The position numbers and the translations under genes are program-made. Below the pieces are notes generated by a model. The model was given only the letters and a program-made list of their open reading frames with translations. It was not told where the DNA came from and ran no database searches. This document shows positions 25,662 through 34,998 of a stretch of 64,000 nucleotides of DNA, piece after piece (positions within the stretch are counted from its first letter, which is position 1; each line of letters opens with the position of its first letter). The stretch comes from Pyxidicoccus trucidator. GTDB taxonomy: Bacteria > Myxococcota > Myxococcia > Myxococcales > Myxococcaceae. The stretch is taken from assembly GCF_010894435.1 (NCBI RefSeq), contig NZ_JAAIXZ010000025.1, positions 99,578-163,577 of the forward strand, given 5' to 3'.

Positions 25662-27356
25662 GTGGCCCAGACCCTTTCGCCCTTCCGACCCATCCCGGGC
25701 GGTCCCTTGCAGGACCCGCTTCACGGGAGCTTTCGTTCTCCTCTCAACCTGGCGCGGGCCGCGAATGCCTCGCGGCGAGCGCAGGAGCTGCTGGCCGACG
25801 AGGAGCTCGCCCGGCTGCTGACGCTGCCGCGAGAGCGGCACGACCTGGTGCCGAGAGCGCGCGAGGTCTTCGTCAACCGCAACCTGCGCATGTCGAGCGT
25901 GGAGCTGATCGGCTTCGACATGGACTACACGCTGGCCATCTACCACATGCGCCGGCTGGAGCAGCTGTCGTTCGACATGACGCTGGCGAAGCTGGTGACG
26001 GAGTACGGCTACCCGCCGGTGGTGGGCGGCCTGCTCTACGACCACCACTTCGTGATGCGCGGGCTGGCGGTGGACCGGCTGAACGGAAACATCCTGAAGA
26101 TGGACCGGTTCGGCCACGTGGGGCGCGCGTACCACGGGCTGCGTCCGCTGAAGTCGGAGGTGTCGCGCGACCTGTACCGCAACAAGCGGGTGCGGCTGCG
26201 CAACCCGCAGTTCGCGTGGAACGACACCTTGTTCGCGCTGCCGGAGACGTGCCTCTTCGCGGGCATCATCGAGCTGCTGGAGTCGCTGGGGCAGCGGGTG
26301 GACTACGGGAAGCTGTACGACGACATCCGCGAGGCGATTGATACGATTCACCGGGACAACTCGCTCAAGCGCGAGGTGCGCAAGGACCTGGGGCGGTACG
26401 TGTTCCTGGACCCGGAGCTGGGGCCGGCGTTGCACAAGCTGCGCTCGGGTGGGAAGCGGCTGTTCCTGCTGACGAACTCGGCGTGGGACTACACGGACGC
26501 GGTGATGGGGTACCTGCTGGACGGGCAGCTGGCGGAGTACCCGAGCTGGCGGAACTACTTCGACGTGGTGGTGACGGCGGCGGGCAAGCCGGGCTTCTTC
26601 ACGGACGGGCGTCCCTTCCTGGAGCTGGACGCGAGCACGGAGGAAGGCCGCGTCATCTGCGAGGCGACGACGCTGGACCGGGGCAAGGTGTACTCGGGCG
26701 GCAACCTGGCGCGCTTCGAGGAGCTGACGGGCTACCGGGGGGAGCACATCCTCTACGTCGGCGACCACATCTACGGCGACATCCTGAAGTCGAAGAAGTC
26801 GTCACTGTGGCGCACGTGCATGGTGGTGCAGGAGATCGAAGACGAGATCACCTACACGGACTCGCGGCAGGAGGAGATTGGCACGCTGTCGCAGATCGAG
26901 GTGGTGCGCGAGCGTCTGGACGACGAGGTGAACCACCACAAGACGCTGCTGAACACGCTGGAGCGCAGGCTGGAGCGCGAGCCGCTGACGCCCCAGGAGC
27001 GGACGGCGGCGGACGACCTGCGGAAGCAGACGAAGGCGGAGCTGGACCGGATGCGGCGGGCGCTGAAGGAAGCGAACGACATCGCGGACACGCTGGAGCA
27101 GGACGTCGAAGAGGGCTTCAACCCGTACTGGGGGCTGCTGTTCAAGGAGGGCAACGAGAACAGCCGCTTCGGGTACCAGGTGGAGCAGTACGCCTGTCTC
27201 TACACGAGCCGGGTGTCGAACTTCCTGCACCACTCGCCGATGCAGTACTACCGGTCCCCGCGCGACAAGATGCCGCACGAGCAGGCCGGAGCGCTGTCCG
27301 CGGCCCTGTCGCCCATGGGTGGCGAGGGGCCGCCGAAGGGCGCGGGGAAGGACTAG
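25662..27356 (+). CDS. HAD-superfamily IG 5'-nucleotidase
   Basis: A 564-residue enzyme of the cytosolic purine 5'-nucleotidase (NT5C2/cN-II-like) family. The nucleophile motif is GFDMDYTLAIY near residue 85, LFLLTNSAWDYTDAVM is HAD motif II, and YVGDHIYGDILKSKK carries the acidic motif IV. A C-terminal coiled region (LNTLERRLEREPL, ELDRMRRALKEAND) is typical of bacterial members. It starts with GTG at 25662. Probable role: dephosphorylation of purine nucleotides. Confidence 0.92.
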   Translation: MAQTLSPFRPIPGGPLQDPLHGSFRSPLNLARAANASRRAQELLADEELARLLTLPRERHDLVPRAREVFVNRNLRMSSVELIGFDMDYTLAIYHMRRLEQLSFDMTLAKLVTEYGYPPVVGGLLYDHHFVMRGLAVDRLNGNILKMDRFGHVGRAYHGLRPLKSEVSRDLYRNKRVRLRNPQFAWNDTLFALPETCLFAGIIELLESLGQRVDYGKLYDDIREAIDTIHRDNSLKREVRKDLGRYVFLDPELGPALHKLRSGGKRLFLLTNSAWDYTDAVMGYLLDGQLAEYPSWRNYFDVVVTAAGKPGFFTDGRPFLELDASTEEGRVICEATTLDRGKVYSGGNLARFEELTGYRGEHILYVGDHIYGDILKSKKSSLWRTCMVVQEIEDEITYTDSRQEEIGTLSQIEVVRERLDDEVNHHKTLLNTLERRLEREPLTPQERTAADDLRKQTKAELDRMRRALKEANDIADTLEQDVEEGFNPYWGLLFKEGNENSRFGYQVEQYACLYTSRVSNFLHHSPMQYYRSPRDKMPHEQAGALSAALSPMGGEGPPKGAGKD

Positions 27357-27461
27357 CGTTCCTTCACGACGAGGTTTGGCCCTCGTGTGTGAGTGAGTGC
27401 TCACGAAGCTGTCCACGAATCGTGGCGGACTCTTGACGCAAGGGTCCTGGTGAGGAGGTGC

Positions 27462-28811
27462 ATGGTGCGCGCGCTTTCAACACCCTCTCTCCAGCCAGGA
27501 GCCGTGCGCCTCATGACCCCGACGAGGTTGATGTCACTCGCCGCCGTGACTCTCACCGCGTGCCTCGCCTCTCCCGCCGTCGTGTCCGCCCGGGACGACT
27601 CGCGAGACCGAAGTGCCGAGCAGGCCGAAGGCCAGCACTCGCGCCGTCTCAACGTGCAGGTGGGCCCACGCCCGTACTACCTCGTCGAGGACATGGACGA
27701 GAGCCCCCTGAAGCGGAGGCTCCAGCAGTGCTCCGAGGGCCCGTTCTACAAGACTGAGTTCTCCATCGGGCACCGGGGCGCCCCGCTCCAGTTCCCGGAG
27801 CACACGAAGGAGTCGTATGAGGCGGCGGCCCGCATGGGCGCGGGCATCCTCGAGTGCGACGTGACGTTCACGAAGGACCGGCAGCTGGTGTGCCGGCATT
27901 CGCAGTGTGACCTCCACACCACGACGAACATTCTCGCCATCCCCGCGCTGGCGGCGAAGTGCACGCAGCCCTTCCAGCCGGCGAATCCGGCCACGGGCCG
28001 TCCGGCCTCGGCGATGTGCTGCACCAGCGACATCACCCTCGCCGAGTTCAAGCAACTCTGCGGGAAGATGGACGCGTCCAACCCGGCGGCGACGACGGTG
28101 GCGCAGTACCTGGGCGGCACGGCGAACTGGCGCACGGACCTCTACTCCACCTGCGGCACGGTGCTCACCCACAAGGAGAGCATCGAGCTGTTCAAGAAGC
28201 TGGGCACGAAGTTCACGCCGGAGCTGAAGGCTCCGAGCGTCCCCATGCCGTTCCAAGGGGAGTACACGCAGCAGCAGTACGCGCAGCAGATGATCGACGA
28301 ATACAAGCAGGCCCGCGTCCCCGCGAGCGATGTCTGGCCGCAGTCGTTCGACCTGAACGACGTGCTGTACTGGATTCAGCACGAGCCGCGCTTCGGCAAG
28401 CAGGCCGTGTACCTGGATGGCCGCTACGAAATCCCGGGCACCCTCTTCGACCCGAACAATCCGACCACGTGGGTTCCCAACATGGACGCGCTGGTGGACT
28501 CGGGAGTGAAGGTCATTGCGCCGCCCATCTACGTGCTGCTCACGCTCGACGCGCAAGGGAAGATCGTTCCCTCCGCGTACGCGAAGGCGGCGCGGGCCGC
28601 GGGCCTGGACATCATCACCTGGTCGTTCGAGCGCGCCGGGCCGCTGAAGACGGGCGGCGGCTTCTATTACCAGTCCGTTGCTCCGGCGATTGACAACGAC
28701 GGCGACATGCTCGTGGCGCTCGATGTCCTCGCCCGGCACGTCGGCATCATCGGCATGTTCAGCGACTGGCCCGGCACCGTGACGTACTACGCGAACTGCA
28801 TGGGGTTGTAG
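27462..28811 (+). CDS. Secreted glycerophosphodiester phosphodiesterase-like protein
   Basis: About 449 residues, exported via SLAAVTLTACLASPAVVSA. The GDPD motifs IGHRGAP, PEHTKESYEAA and GILECDVTFTKDRQLVCRH are present, as is FTPELKAP. The enzyme class hydrolyses glycerophosphodiesters to glycerol-3-phosphate and an alcohol. Cysteines in QCDLHTTTN and CCTSDITLAEFKQLC suggest disulfides. An AGGAGG lies just before ATG 27462; ATG 27513 would give a more ordinary signal peptide and is an alternative. Confidence 0.88.
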   Translation: MVRALSTPSLQPGAVRLMTPTRLMSLAAVTLTACLASPAVVSARDDSRDRSAEQAEGQHSRRLNVQVGPRPYYLVEDMDESPLKRRLQQCSEGPFYKTEFSIGHRGAPLQFPEHTKESYEAAARMGAGILECDVTFTKDRQLVCRHSQCDLHTTTNILAIPALAAKCTQPFQPANPATGRPASAMCCTSDITLAEFKQLCGKMDASNPAATTVAQYLGGTANWRTDLYSTCGTVLTHKESIELFKKLGTKFTPELKAPSVPMPFQGEYTQQQYAQQMIDEYKQARVPASDVWPQSFDLNDVLYWIQHEPRFGKQAVYLDGRYEIPGTLFDPNNPTTWVPNMDALVDSGVKVIAPPIYVLLTLDAQGKIVPSAYAKAARAAGLDIITWSFERAGPLKTGGGFYYQSVAPAIDNDGDMLVALDVLARHVGIIGMFSDWPGTVTYYANCMGL

Positions 28812-28888
28812 TGAGGCCAGAGCCGGAACCACGGCGCGGGTTCCCTCCGTGCCGTTGGGACACACGTGGATGCTAGGGTCCGCGAACG

Positions 28889-29563
28889 ATGCGAACCCTT
28901 CCATCCTTGCTGGTCTGGTTCCTGACCGTGTCCTGGTTGGGCTGCGCCACTCCCACCGCTTCCTCTCAGCAGGTCTGGGACGAAGCGGTGGTGGAGTGCG
29001 ATGAGCCCGACGAGGACCAGTGCGTCACCCTCCTGTGCGGTGAGGACGCTTGCGGCCTCTACCGCTGCGCGGACGTGCCCGGCGACATCGAACTGGCGCG
29101 CTTCCCTCCTTCGCGACCTCCTGCTGCCGCTGCGGCACCGGGCAGTGGGCCTCGGAGGAACTGGGGCCGCGGGATGGGGCTTCCCAATGGGGCCGAGCCC
29201 GTCATGGTCTTCCCCAACTGGAATGGAACCCGCGAGCGGGTCATCCCGCCGTCACACCAGCTCTCGCCCGGCCGGTTCGAGAAACACCACATCTTCCCCC
29301 AGGCAAAGTCCCTGGCGGATTGGTTCAATGGAAGAGGAGTCAGAATCCACGACTACACCATGCCGATTCCGCGCGACATGCACAGACGGCTTCACGGCAA
29401 TGATGGGCGTGGGGGCGAATGGAACAAGGCCTGGCGGGACTTCAAGAGTCGTAACGAGTACGCCACCCCAGAGCAGATCTACAAGCACGCAGGGGAGCTC
29501 ATCTATCGCTTCCAGCTCCTTGGAGGTCCCGTTCAGCCCTACTATTCCAGTCCAGGAACGTGA
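28889..29563 (+). CDS. Sit-type polymorphic toxin lipoprotein
   Basis: A 224-residue lipoprotein (lipobox SWLGC, Cys19). The middle has paired cysteines (CVTLLCGEDACGLYRC), and the C-terminus carries EKHHIFPQAKSL at about 131-142 with IPRDMHRRLHG, a His-rich HNH/AHH-like nuclease signature. This matches the Myxococcus paralogous lipoprotein family TIGR02269, known as SitA toxins, which are transferred between kin cells by TraA/TraB outer-membrane exchange. The next gene is its double-CXXCG immunity partner, 13 bases away. Nuclease activity is inferred. Confidence 0.85.
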   Translation: MRTLPSLLVWFLTVSWLGCATPTASSQQVWDEAVVECDEPDEDQCVTLLCGEDACGLYRCADVPGDIELARFPPSRPPAAAAAPGSGPRRNWGRGMGLPNGAEPVMVFPNWNGTRERVIPPSHQLSPGRFEKHHIFPQAKSLADWFNGRGVRIHDYTMPIPRDMHRRLHGNDGRGGEWNKAWRDFKSRNEYATPEQIYKHAGELIYRFQLLGGPVQPYYSSPGT

Positions 29564-29576
29564 GGACCTCGCTCAG

Positions 29577-30299
29577 ATGACCCGGTTCTACATCTTGCGC
29601 GAGGATGCGGCGGCAACGGCGCAATACAACGGGCACTTCGACGCCACGCACAAGTGGCGCCTGCCGGGGGTGCAGTGCCACACCTGCGGGGCCACGTGGG
29701 GGAGTGCGGGACAGCAGTATCCCGGAGTGGACCTGTCGCAACTTCCCGAGCGGACGCAGCTGGTAAGCCCCTGGCCCGTAGCTGTTCCCGAGTTCGAGCG
29801 ACTTCGCGAATTGGTGCGCCCCCTGGCGCCCAGCGGAGTGGGGCTTCTACCGGGAGCGCAGTTTGGGCCGCTGGAAGGTCCGGCCTCGGGGAAATTCGGC
29901 CCGTTCACAGCGGAGGGAGACATCCTGTGGCTGGTGCAACGGGACGCATTGGAGCGCCTCCAGGTAGAAGGTGTGAAGGGGCTGCTGGGCTGCCGGACGG
30001 AGCTGCGGTTCCGGAAGAAAGACCCACCCGACATCTTGGAGCTCCAGATTGAGCCCCACGGCCGACTGCATCCGGACTGCCTTCCTCCAGACATGCCTCC
30101 GCAGTGCGCCACCTGCGGCCGACTCGGGTTCAGCCTGCCGGATGAGCCCATTCTCGAATCCGCCTCCCTCCCCACCGACCTGAACCTGTTCCGAGTGGGC
30201 GACTTCGCCACGGTGGTCATCGGCACCGAGCGCTTCAAGGATGCCGTGCACCAACTCGAACTGCCCGGCATCACCTTCCGCGAAATACCAACGCGCTGA
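29577..30299 (+). CDS. SitI-type double-CXXCG immunity protein
   Basis: A 240-residue protein with the two diagnostic motifs CHTCG (C34/C37) and CATCG (C177/C180) of the myxobacterial double-CXXCG paralog family (TIGR02264), which serve as immunity proteins for SitA lipoprotein toxins. No signal peptide is present, as expected for a cytoplasmic antidote. The ATG at 29577 follows the toxin stop by 13 bases, so the two are co-transcribed. Confidence 0.88.
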   Translation: MTRFYILREDAAATAQYNGHFDATHKWRLPGVQCHTCGATWGSAGQQYPGVDLSQLPERTQLVSPWPVAVPEFERLRELVRPLAPSGVGLLPGAQFGPLEGPASGKFGPFTAEGDILWLVQRDALERLQVEGVKGLLGCRTELRFRKKDPPDILELQIEPHGRLHPDCLPPDMPPQCATCGRLGFSLPDEPILESASLPTDLNLFRVGDFATVVIGTERFKDAVHQLELPGITFREIPTR

Positions 30300-30326
30300 A
30301 CCACCCTGAGCAGGCGGGGTCCACCG

Positions 30327-31187
30327 TCACGCAGGCGCTTCAATCCCCATGCGCTGAAGCAGCGCCTGCTGGAGCGCGAGTGTCACCGGGCCCGGCTTCC
30401 CCGCCCCCACCCTCGCCCCGTTCACCGCAATCACCGGCTGCACATCCGTGGTGGTGCCAGCGAGGAACACCTCCTGGAACCTGTCCCGCTCGTCCACCCG
30501 CACCGCCCGCTCCTGCACCGGAATCTTCAGCTCGCGCGCCAGCCCCAGCACGATGTCGCGAGTCACACCCGGCAGGATGCGCTCGTCCTTCGGGTGTGTG
30601 AGTAGCGTCCCGTCCATGACGAAGAAGGCGCTCGTGGACGCGCCCTCCGTGATGACCCCATCTCGCACCAGCAGCGCCTCGAACACTCCCGCCTCGCGTG
30701 CCTGCTGCTTGGCCAGGATGTTGGGCAGCAGGTTGACCGTCTTCAAGTCACACCGCGCCCAGCGCAGGTCCGGCAGGAGCACGGTACTCACGCCTTCCTT
30801 GCGCTGCGTCCACGGCACCTGGAACGGCGACGCGGACATATAGAGCGTGGGCGGAGTCCCCGCGGGCGGGAAGGCATTGTTGCGCGGGGCCGCACCCCGG
30901 GTGAGCTGCAGGTACACCGTCGCCTGCTTCCCCACGAAACCATTGGCCTCCAGCAGCGTCTGGGAGATGTCCCCCACCCGCGCCTTGTTGAAGCCCTCCG
31001 GCGTCGTCAGCTTCAGCTCCTGGATGCCCCGCTGGAGCCGGTGCCAGTGCGCCTCTTCCGCGAACAGTCCGCTCGGGAGCGCCCGCATCACCTCGTACAC
31101 CCCGTCCCCGAAGAGAAAGCCCCGGTCCTCCACCGACACCCGAGCCTGCTCCAGCGGAACAACCTCGCCATTCAGATAGACGTGCAT
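30327..31187 (-). CDS. Class IV PLP aminotransferase (D-amino-acid/branched-chain type)
   Basis: A 286-residue PLP enzyme. The N-terminal MHVYLNGEVVPLEQARVSVEDRGFLFGDGVYE is the fold-type IV start (read in two parts), DLKTVNLLPNILAKQQA contains the Lys that binds PLP, and EGASTSAFFVMDG is the phosphate-binding loop. The family covers D-alanine transaminase and branched-chain enzymes; I favour the D-amino-acid type but am unsure. Start 31187 excludes an arginine-rich extension. It lies 7 bases after the decayed peptidase. Confidence 0.9.
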   Translation of the reverse strand: MHVYLNGEVVPLEQARVSVEDRGFLFGDGVYEVMRALPSGLFAEEAHWHRLQRGIQELKLTTPEGFNKARVGDISQTLLEANGFVGKQATVYLQLTRGAAPRNNAFPPAGTPPTLYMSASPFQVPWTQRKEGVSTVLLPDLRWARCDLKTVNLLPNILAKQQAREAGVFEALLVRDGVITEGASTSAFFVMDGTLLTHPKDERILPGVTRDIVLGLARELKIPVQERAVRVDERDRFQEVFLAGTTTDVQPVIAVNGARVGAGKPGPVTLALQQALLQRMGIEAPA

Positions 31188-31194
31188 GCGTGCC

Positions 31195-31667
31195 TCAGGG
31201 TGTCCCGGTCTGTCCCACTCCGTGCCGCCGCAGCACCTCGCGCACGCGCTCCAGGGGAATGGCCTCCACCGACTGCCCATTCCCCTTCACGGAGGTGGCC
31301 ATGAACATCGAATTGTAGATGGCCTCCTCCGTGGCCTCCACCACCGCCTGGAACAGTGGCGACAGGGCGTCATTGCCCAGCGTCTCCGCCGTCATCAGCT
31401 CGGCGTTGAAGGGGCGTCGCACCGACGCCGCCGTGGAGAACGCGATGACGTAGTCCCCGGAGCCATTCGAGGCCGACGAGCCCGTACGTCCCAGCCCCAG
31501 CGTGGCGCGCTCCGCGAGCCGCCGCAGGTTGCGATGGTCCACGGGCGCGTCCGTGGCCACGACCATGTGGGAGCCTTCTTCTCGTCCGCCACCTTCGCCT
31601 CCTTCGGACCGACCGCGAGCGCCGGTCCACCCAGCAGCAGGGACAGCAACCCCAGCACGCGCCACAT
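31195..31667 (-). pseudogene. Decayed S58 (DmpA/P1-family) peptidase
   Basis: The start at 31667 encodes a secretion signal (MWRVLGLLSLLLGGPALA) followed by GPKEAKVADEKKAP. Near 31570 the reading frame changes and the following sequence VVATDAPVDHRNLRRLAERATLG continues as an S58/DmpA C-terminal part, with the nucleophile motif SNGSGDYVIAFSTA and the tail AIYNSMFMATS. Intact family members run to about 350 residues, so a large internal deletion plus frameshift has removed the alpha-subunit region. The catalytic Ser remains but the protein cannot be whole. Deletion size is inferred from the family length. Confidence 0.8.
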
Positions 31668-31690
31668 CCACCACCTCCCGGGAGCACGGC

Positions 31691-32476
31691 TCAGGGACTC
31701 GACAACGGCCCCAGCCGCCCCCACACGACATCCGTGAACCGCGAGCCCGGCTCCTCCGCGAGCCCGAGCTTCTTCAAGTCGTCCGAGTACTTCGCCCCCT
31801 TCACCACCACCCACCGCCGCGCCACGCGCCGGCCTTCGGCCAGCGTCTCGGGCGTCAGTGGCGCGTGCTCGGCGAAGCGGCGCAGCACCTCGAACGCGGG
31901 CTGGGCCTTCTTCGGCTTCGCGAACATCGGGTCGAAGAAGACGACGTCGAACGAGCCCGACGGCAGCGTCTTCAGGTACTCGCGGGCATCCGCGTGCCGC
32001 ACCTCGATGGGCCCCGAGTCCGCCCCCAGCTCGAAGCGCCGCAGGCCCTCCCCCGCCACCACCCCCAGCGCCAGGCTCTTCTCCAGCCCCACCACCCGTC
32101 CCGAGGGCCCCACCGCGAGCGACGCCACCAGCGCGTCCTGCGCCAGCCCCAGCGTGCAGTCCAGCACGGCGTCCCCGGGCCGCAATTCCGCAACGCGCAC
32201 GAAGGCATCCGGCTCACCCTCCCGCAGGCGCATGCGGCGCAGGTGCGCCATGCCCGCGTGGAACGCGAACGAGCCCTCTGAGTCCCACAGCGTCACCCCG
32301 TCCCCGCCCACCACCAGCAGCGCCTCCGCCTTCACCCCGAGCCACGGAGCGATGCCCTCCTTCGAGCGCCGGGGGAGGAACGGCAGTCCCCAGCGGGCGG
32401 CCACGGCCCGCGCCTCGCGGATCTGCGCCGCGTCCACCTTCGTGCTGGTCGTCACCGCGAGCGGAACCGGAGCCAT
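31691..32476 (-). CDS. RsmJ-like class I SAM-dependent methyltransferase
   Basis: A 261-residue methyltransferase. Motif I reads VLDCTLGLAQDALVAS and the catalytic-region motif is VVFFDPMFAKPKKA, which resembles the 16S rRNA G1516 methyltransferase RsmJ (D-P-M-F-P). VVGLEKSLALGVVAGEG is the acidic loop binding SAM. The start ATG 32476 gives MAPVPLAVTTS; longer forms are not supported. Target RNA is presumed, not proven. Confidence 0.8.
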   Translation of the reverse strand: MAPVPLAVTTSTKVDAAQIREARAVAARWGLPFLPRRSKEGIAPWLGVKAEALLVVGGDGVTLWDSEGSFAFHAGMAHLRRMRLREGEPDAFVRVAELRPGDAVLDCTLGLAQDALVASLAVGPSGRVVGLEKSLALGVVAGEGLRRFELGADSGPIEVRHADAREYLKTLPSGSFDVVFFDPMFAKPKKAQPAFEVLRRFAEHAPLTPETLAEGRRVARRWVVVKGAKYSDDLKKLGLAEEPGSRFTDVVWGRLGPLSSP

Positions 32477-32591
32477 TCTCGGCTCGCATCCTGCCCTACA
32501 GCACGCCCCCGGCAACGACCCGCGGCCACCTCCCGCACGCCCCCGGCGGGCCCCTTTGCACACAGTCGCGCACCCGACACGGCCAGACGTG

Positions 32592-32635
32592 CTTACCGAA
32601 ATTTATAGGAATTCTTATCCAGCTGCCCTAAACCT
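32592..32635 (+). promoter_or_regulatory. AT-rich patch, likely promoter of the diheme oxidoreductase
   Basis: A noticeably AT-rich patch (AAATTTATAGGAATTC) in otherwise GC-rich DNA, 65 to 110 bases before the downstream ATG and in a divergent gap. It likely contains the promoter, though I cannot assign a -35/-10 pair with confidence. Confidence 0.35.
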
Positions 32636-32700
32636 GGACTTCCTTCGGACGGTGAAGAATGTCACCCCCGCCGCCCGGAGTGGCTCGCTGGGAGAAAACC

Positions 32701-34932
32701 ATGCGCAACAGAACAGCAGGACTGGCTGTGGTCGCAGTCGTCGCCGCGTTGTTTGCGAGCGACTCATTCGCGGCAACCTATGGAGCGACGCAGTCGGGCT
32801 CCTCCGCCATCTTCTATGTCGACACCACGTCGTGGGCGGACATCCACTACACGAAGAACAACGGAGGCCAGCTCAACTTCCGGATGGCCATCGTCAACGG
32901 CCGGAACGAGTACACGGTGACGGGCCTCGTCGCGGGCGACTTCATCGACTACTCGTTCACGTACTGGGATGTGTCCTGCAACTGTGCCCGCGACACGTCG
33001 TGGACCCGGTACACGCACAGCGGCACGCCGCCTCCTCCGGTGGACTCGGGCACGGGCACCGACGCGGGCCAACCCCCGCCCCCTCCGCCCCTCGGGGACA
33101 TCGTCCCGCTCTTCAACAACACCACGCCGCTAGAGGCGGCCACGGTGGAGAACACGGCCACGGCCATCATCACCCGCGTCGGTGACCGCGTACGCGACCG
33201 CCACGCGCGCGAGGACGAGTACCAAGCCTACGACCACTACCTGACGCGCTACTTCGAGAAGCGCACGCACTCCGTCGAAATCATCGACGAGGTGGCCAAG
33301 GGCGGCAGCCGCATCGTGGTCAACCTCCGCACCATCTACCCGTATGACAGCCCGGACTTCCGCGCGTTCTTCCGCGGCCTGAACACGGTGGCCGAGTACT
33401 TCCACAACGCCGACATGACCACCGTCAACGACTACCTCTACACCTCCAGCGTGAACTTCAACGCCAAGGAGGGTCGCGCCATCCGCGTGGGCGACCGCAT
33501 GGAGATTGAAATCGGCGTCTTCCTTCGGCAACCGGTGGAAGGCCGCTTCAACTACTACTCCACGGCCATGCTCTACATGGTCGGCACCGGCGGCATCGCC
33601 CCGTTCGAAGTCTCGGGCGCCATCGAGGACTCGTTCCCCCTGCCGGCGGCCGGCCTCAGCGGCGGCCTGACGACGCAGAACCAGCCCCTGTCCAACGAGC
33701 CGCGCAACCGCTTCCTCCAGATGGCCATGAACATGGCCCCGGTGAACGCGCAGCCCTTCGTGGAAGGCCGCCGCCTGCACCACACGCACTTCGGGGATGG
33801 CAGCCACTCCGAGCCGAACAACCCCGCCCTCACCGAGCACGCGAACAAGCTCGGCCCCAACTACGTCTCCACCTCCTGCATCTCCTGCCACGTGCAGAAC
33901 GGCCGCGGCCTGCCGCCCGCCGTCAACACCACGCTGGGCAACTACGTGGTCAAGGTGAGCAACTCCAGCGGTGGCAAGGACGCGTTCCTCGGCTACCGGC
34001 TCCAGCCGCGCCGCACCAGCGGCACGCCCGAGGCGGACGTCCGCATCTCCGGGTGGACGCTCTCCAGCGGCACGTTCAGCGACGGCACGGGGTACCAGCT
34101 GCGCAAGCCGACCTACAGCTTCGTGAACGTCACGCCGACGAACTACTCGGCGCGCGTCACCCCGCAGCTCGTCGGCCTGGGCTTGCTGGAGGCGGTGCCG
34201 GAGAGCGCCATCGTCGCGCTGTCGGACCCGAACGACGCCAACGGCGACGGCATCTCCGGGCGCACGCAGAAGGTGCTGGACCCCGAGACGGGCGCGACGC
34301 GCCTGGGCCGCTTCGGCTGGAAGGCCGGCGCGGCGAAGGTGAAGCACCAGGTGGCGGACGCCCTGGTGAATGACATGGGCGTGACGTCTCCCGTCTTCAC
34401 CACCTCGGACTGCGGCACGCAGCAGACGGGCTGCCCGGGCGCCAGCACGGAGCTGTCCGCGGCGGACCTGGACAAGATGACGCGCTACATCGCCCTGCTG
34501 GGCGTGCCGGCGCGCCGCGACCTCCGCGACGCCACGGCGCTGCGCGGCGAGACGCTGTTCCAGAGCGCGGGCTGCGCGAAGTGCCACACGGCCTCGCTCA
34601 CCACCAGCCAGTACCACCCGAACACCGAGCTGCGGAGCCAGACCATCCGCCCGTACACGGACCTGCTGCTGCACGACATGGGCTCCGGGCTGGCCGACAA
34701 CCTCGGCGAGGGCCAGGCCTCCGGCGCCGAGTGGCGCACGCCGCCCCTCTGGGGCATCGGCCTGACGGCGGGAGTCAGCGGTGGCGAGGCGTACCTGCAC
34801 GACGGCCGCGCCCGCAACCTCTCCGAGGCCATCCTCTGGCACGGCGGCGAGGGCCAGGCGGCGAAGAACGCCTTCGTCAGCATGAACAGCGCCGACCGCG
34901 CCGCGCTGCTCAAGTTCCTGCAGTCGCTGTAA
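32701..34932 (+). CDS. Diheme c-type oxidoreductase (DHOR/DUF1111) with CBM-like N-terminal domain
   Basis: A 743-residue exported protein (signal peptide ending SDSFA). Two haem motifs, CISCH at residue 393 and CAKCH at 625, sit in a DHOR/thiol-oxidoreductase-like module with LGRFGWKAGAAKVKHQVADAL and LHDMGSGLADNL. N-terminal residues 25-105 (ADIHYTKNNGGQLNFRM, DFIDYSFTYWD) resemble the CBM56 carbohydrate-binding module common in myxobacterial secreted proteins. A Pro/Asp-Ala-Gly linker separates them. Start ATG 32701 with GGGAGA upstream. Partner and substrate unknown. Confidence 0.88.
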   Translation: MRNRTAGLAVVAVVAALFASDSFAATYGATQSGSSAIFYVDTTSWADIHYTKNNGGQLNFRMAIVNGRNEYTVTGLVAGDFIDYSFTYWDVSCNCARDTSWTRYTHSGTPPPPVDSGTGTDAGQPPPPPPLGDIVPLFNNTTPLEAATVENTATAIITRVGDRVRDRHAREDEYQAYDHYLTRYFEKRTHSVEIIDEVAKGGSRIVVNLRTIYPYDSPDFRAFFRGLNTVAEYFHNADMTTVNDYLYTSSVNFNAKEGRAIRVGDRMEIEIGVFLRQPVEGRFNYYSTAMLYMVGTGGIAPFEVSGAIEDSFPLPAAGLSGGLTTQNQPLSNEPRNRFLQMAMNMAPVNAQPFVEGRRLHHTHFGDGSHSEPNNPALTEHANKLGPNYVSTSCISCHVQNGRGLPPAVNTTLGNYVVKVSNSSGGKDAFLGYRLQPRRTSGTPEADVRISGWTLSSGTFSDGTGYQLRKPTYSFVNVTPTNYSARVTPQLVGLGLLEAVPESAIVALSDPNDANGDGISGRTQKVLDPETGATRLGRFGWKAGAAKVKHQVADALVNDMGVTSPVFTTSDCGTQQTGCPGASTELSAADLDKMTRYIALLGVPARRDLRDATALRGETLFQSAGCAKCHTASLTTSQYHPNTELRSQTIRPYTDLLLHDMGSGLADNLGEGQASGAEWRTPPLWGIGLTAGVSGGEAYLHDGRARNLSEAILWHGGEGQAAKNAFVSMNSADRAALLKFLQSL

Positions 34933-34951
34933 CGGACGCCGGGAGCTGAAG

Positions 34952-34990
34952 GGAGCCCGCCACCCCGCGGCTTCGGGGGTGGCGGGCTCC
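34952..34990. terminator. Strong bidirectional hairpin
   Basis: A perfect 15-bp stem (GGAGCCCGCCACCCC with its complement) around a 9-base loop, placed between the convergent diheme oxidoreductase and lipoprotein genes. It lacks a clear U-run but its position fits a shared transcript end. Confidence 0.65.
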
Positions 34991-34998
34991 ACTCCGGC

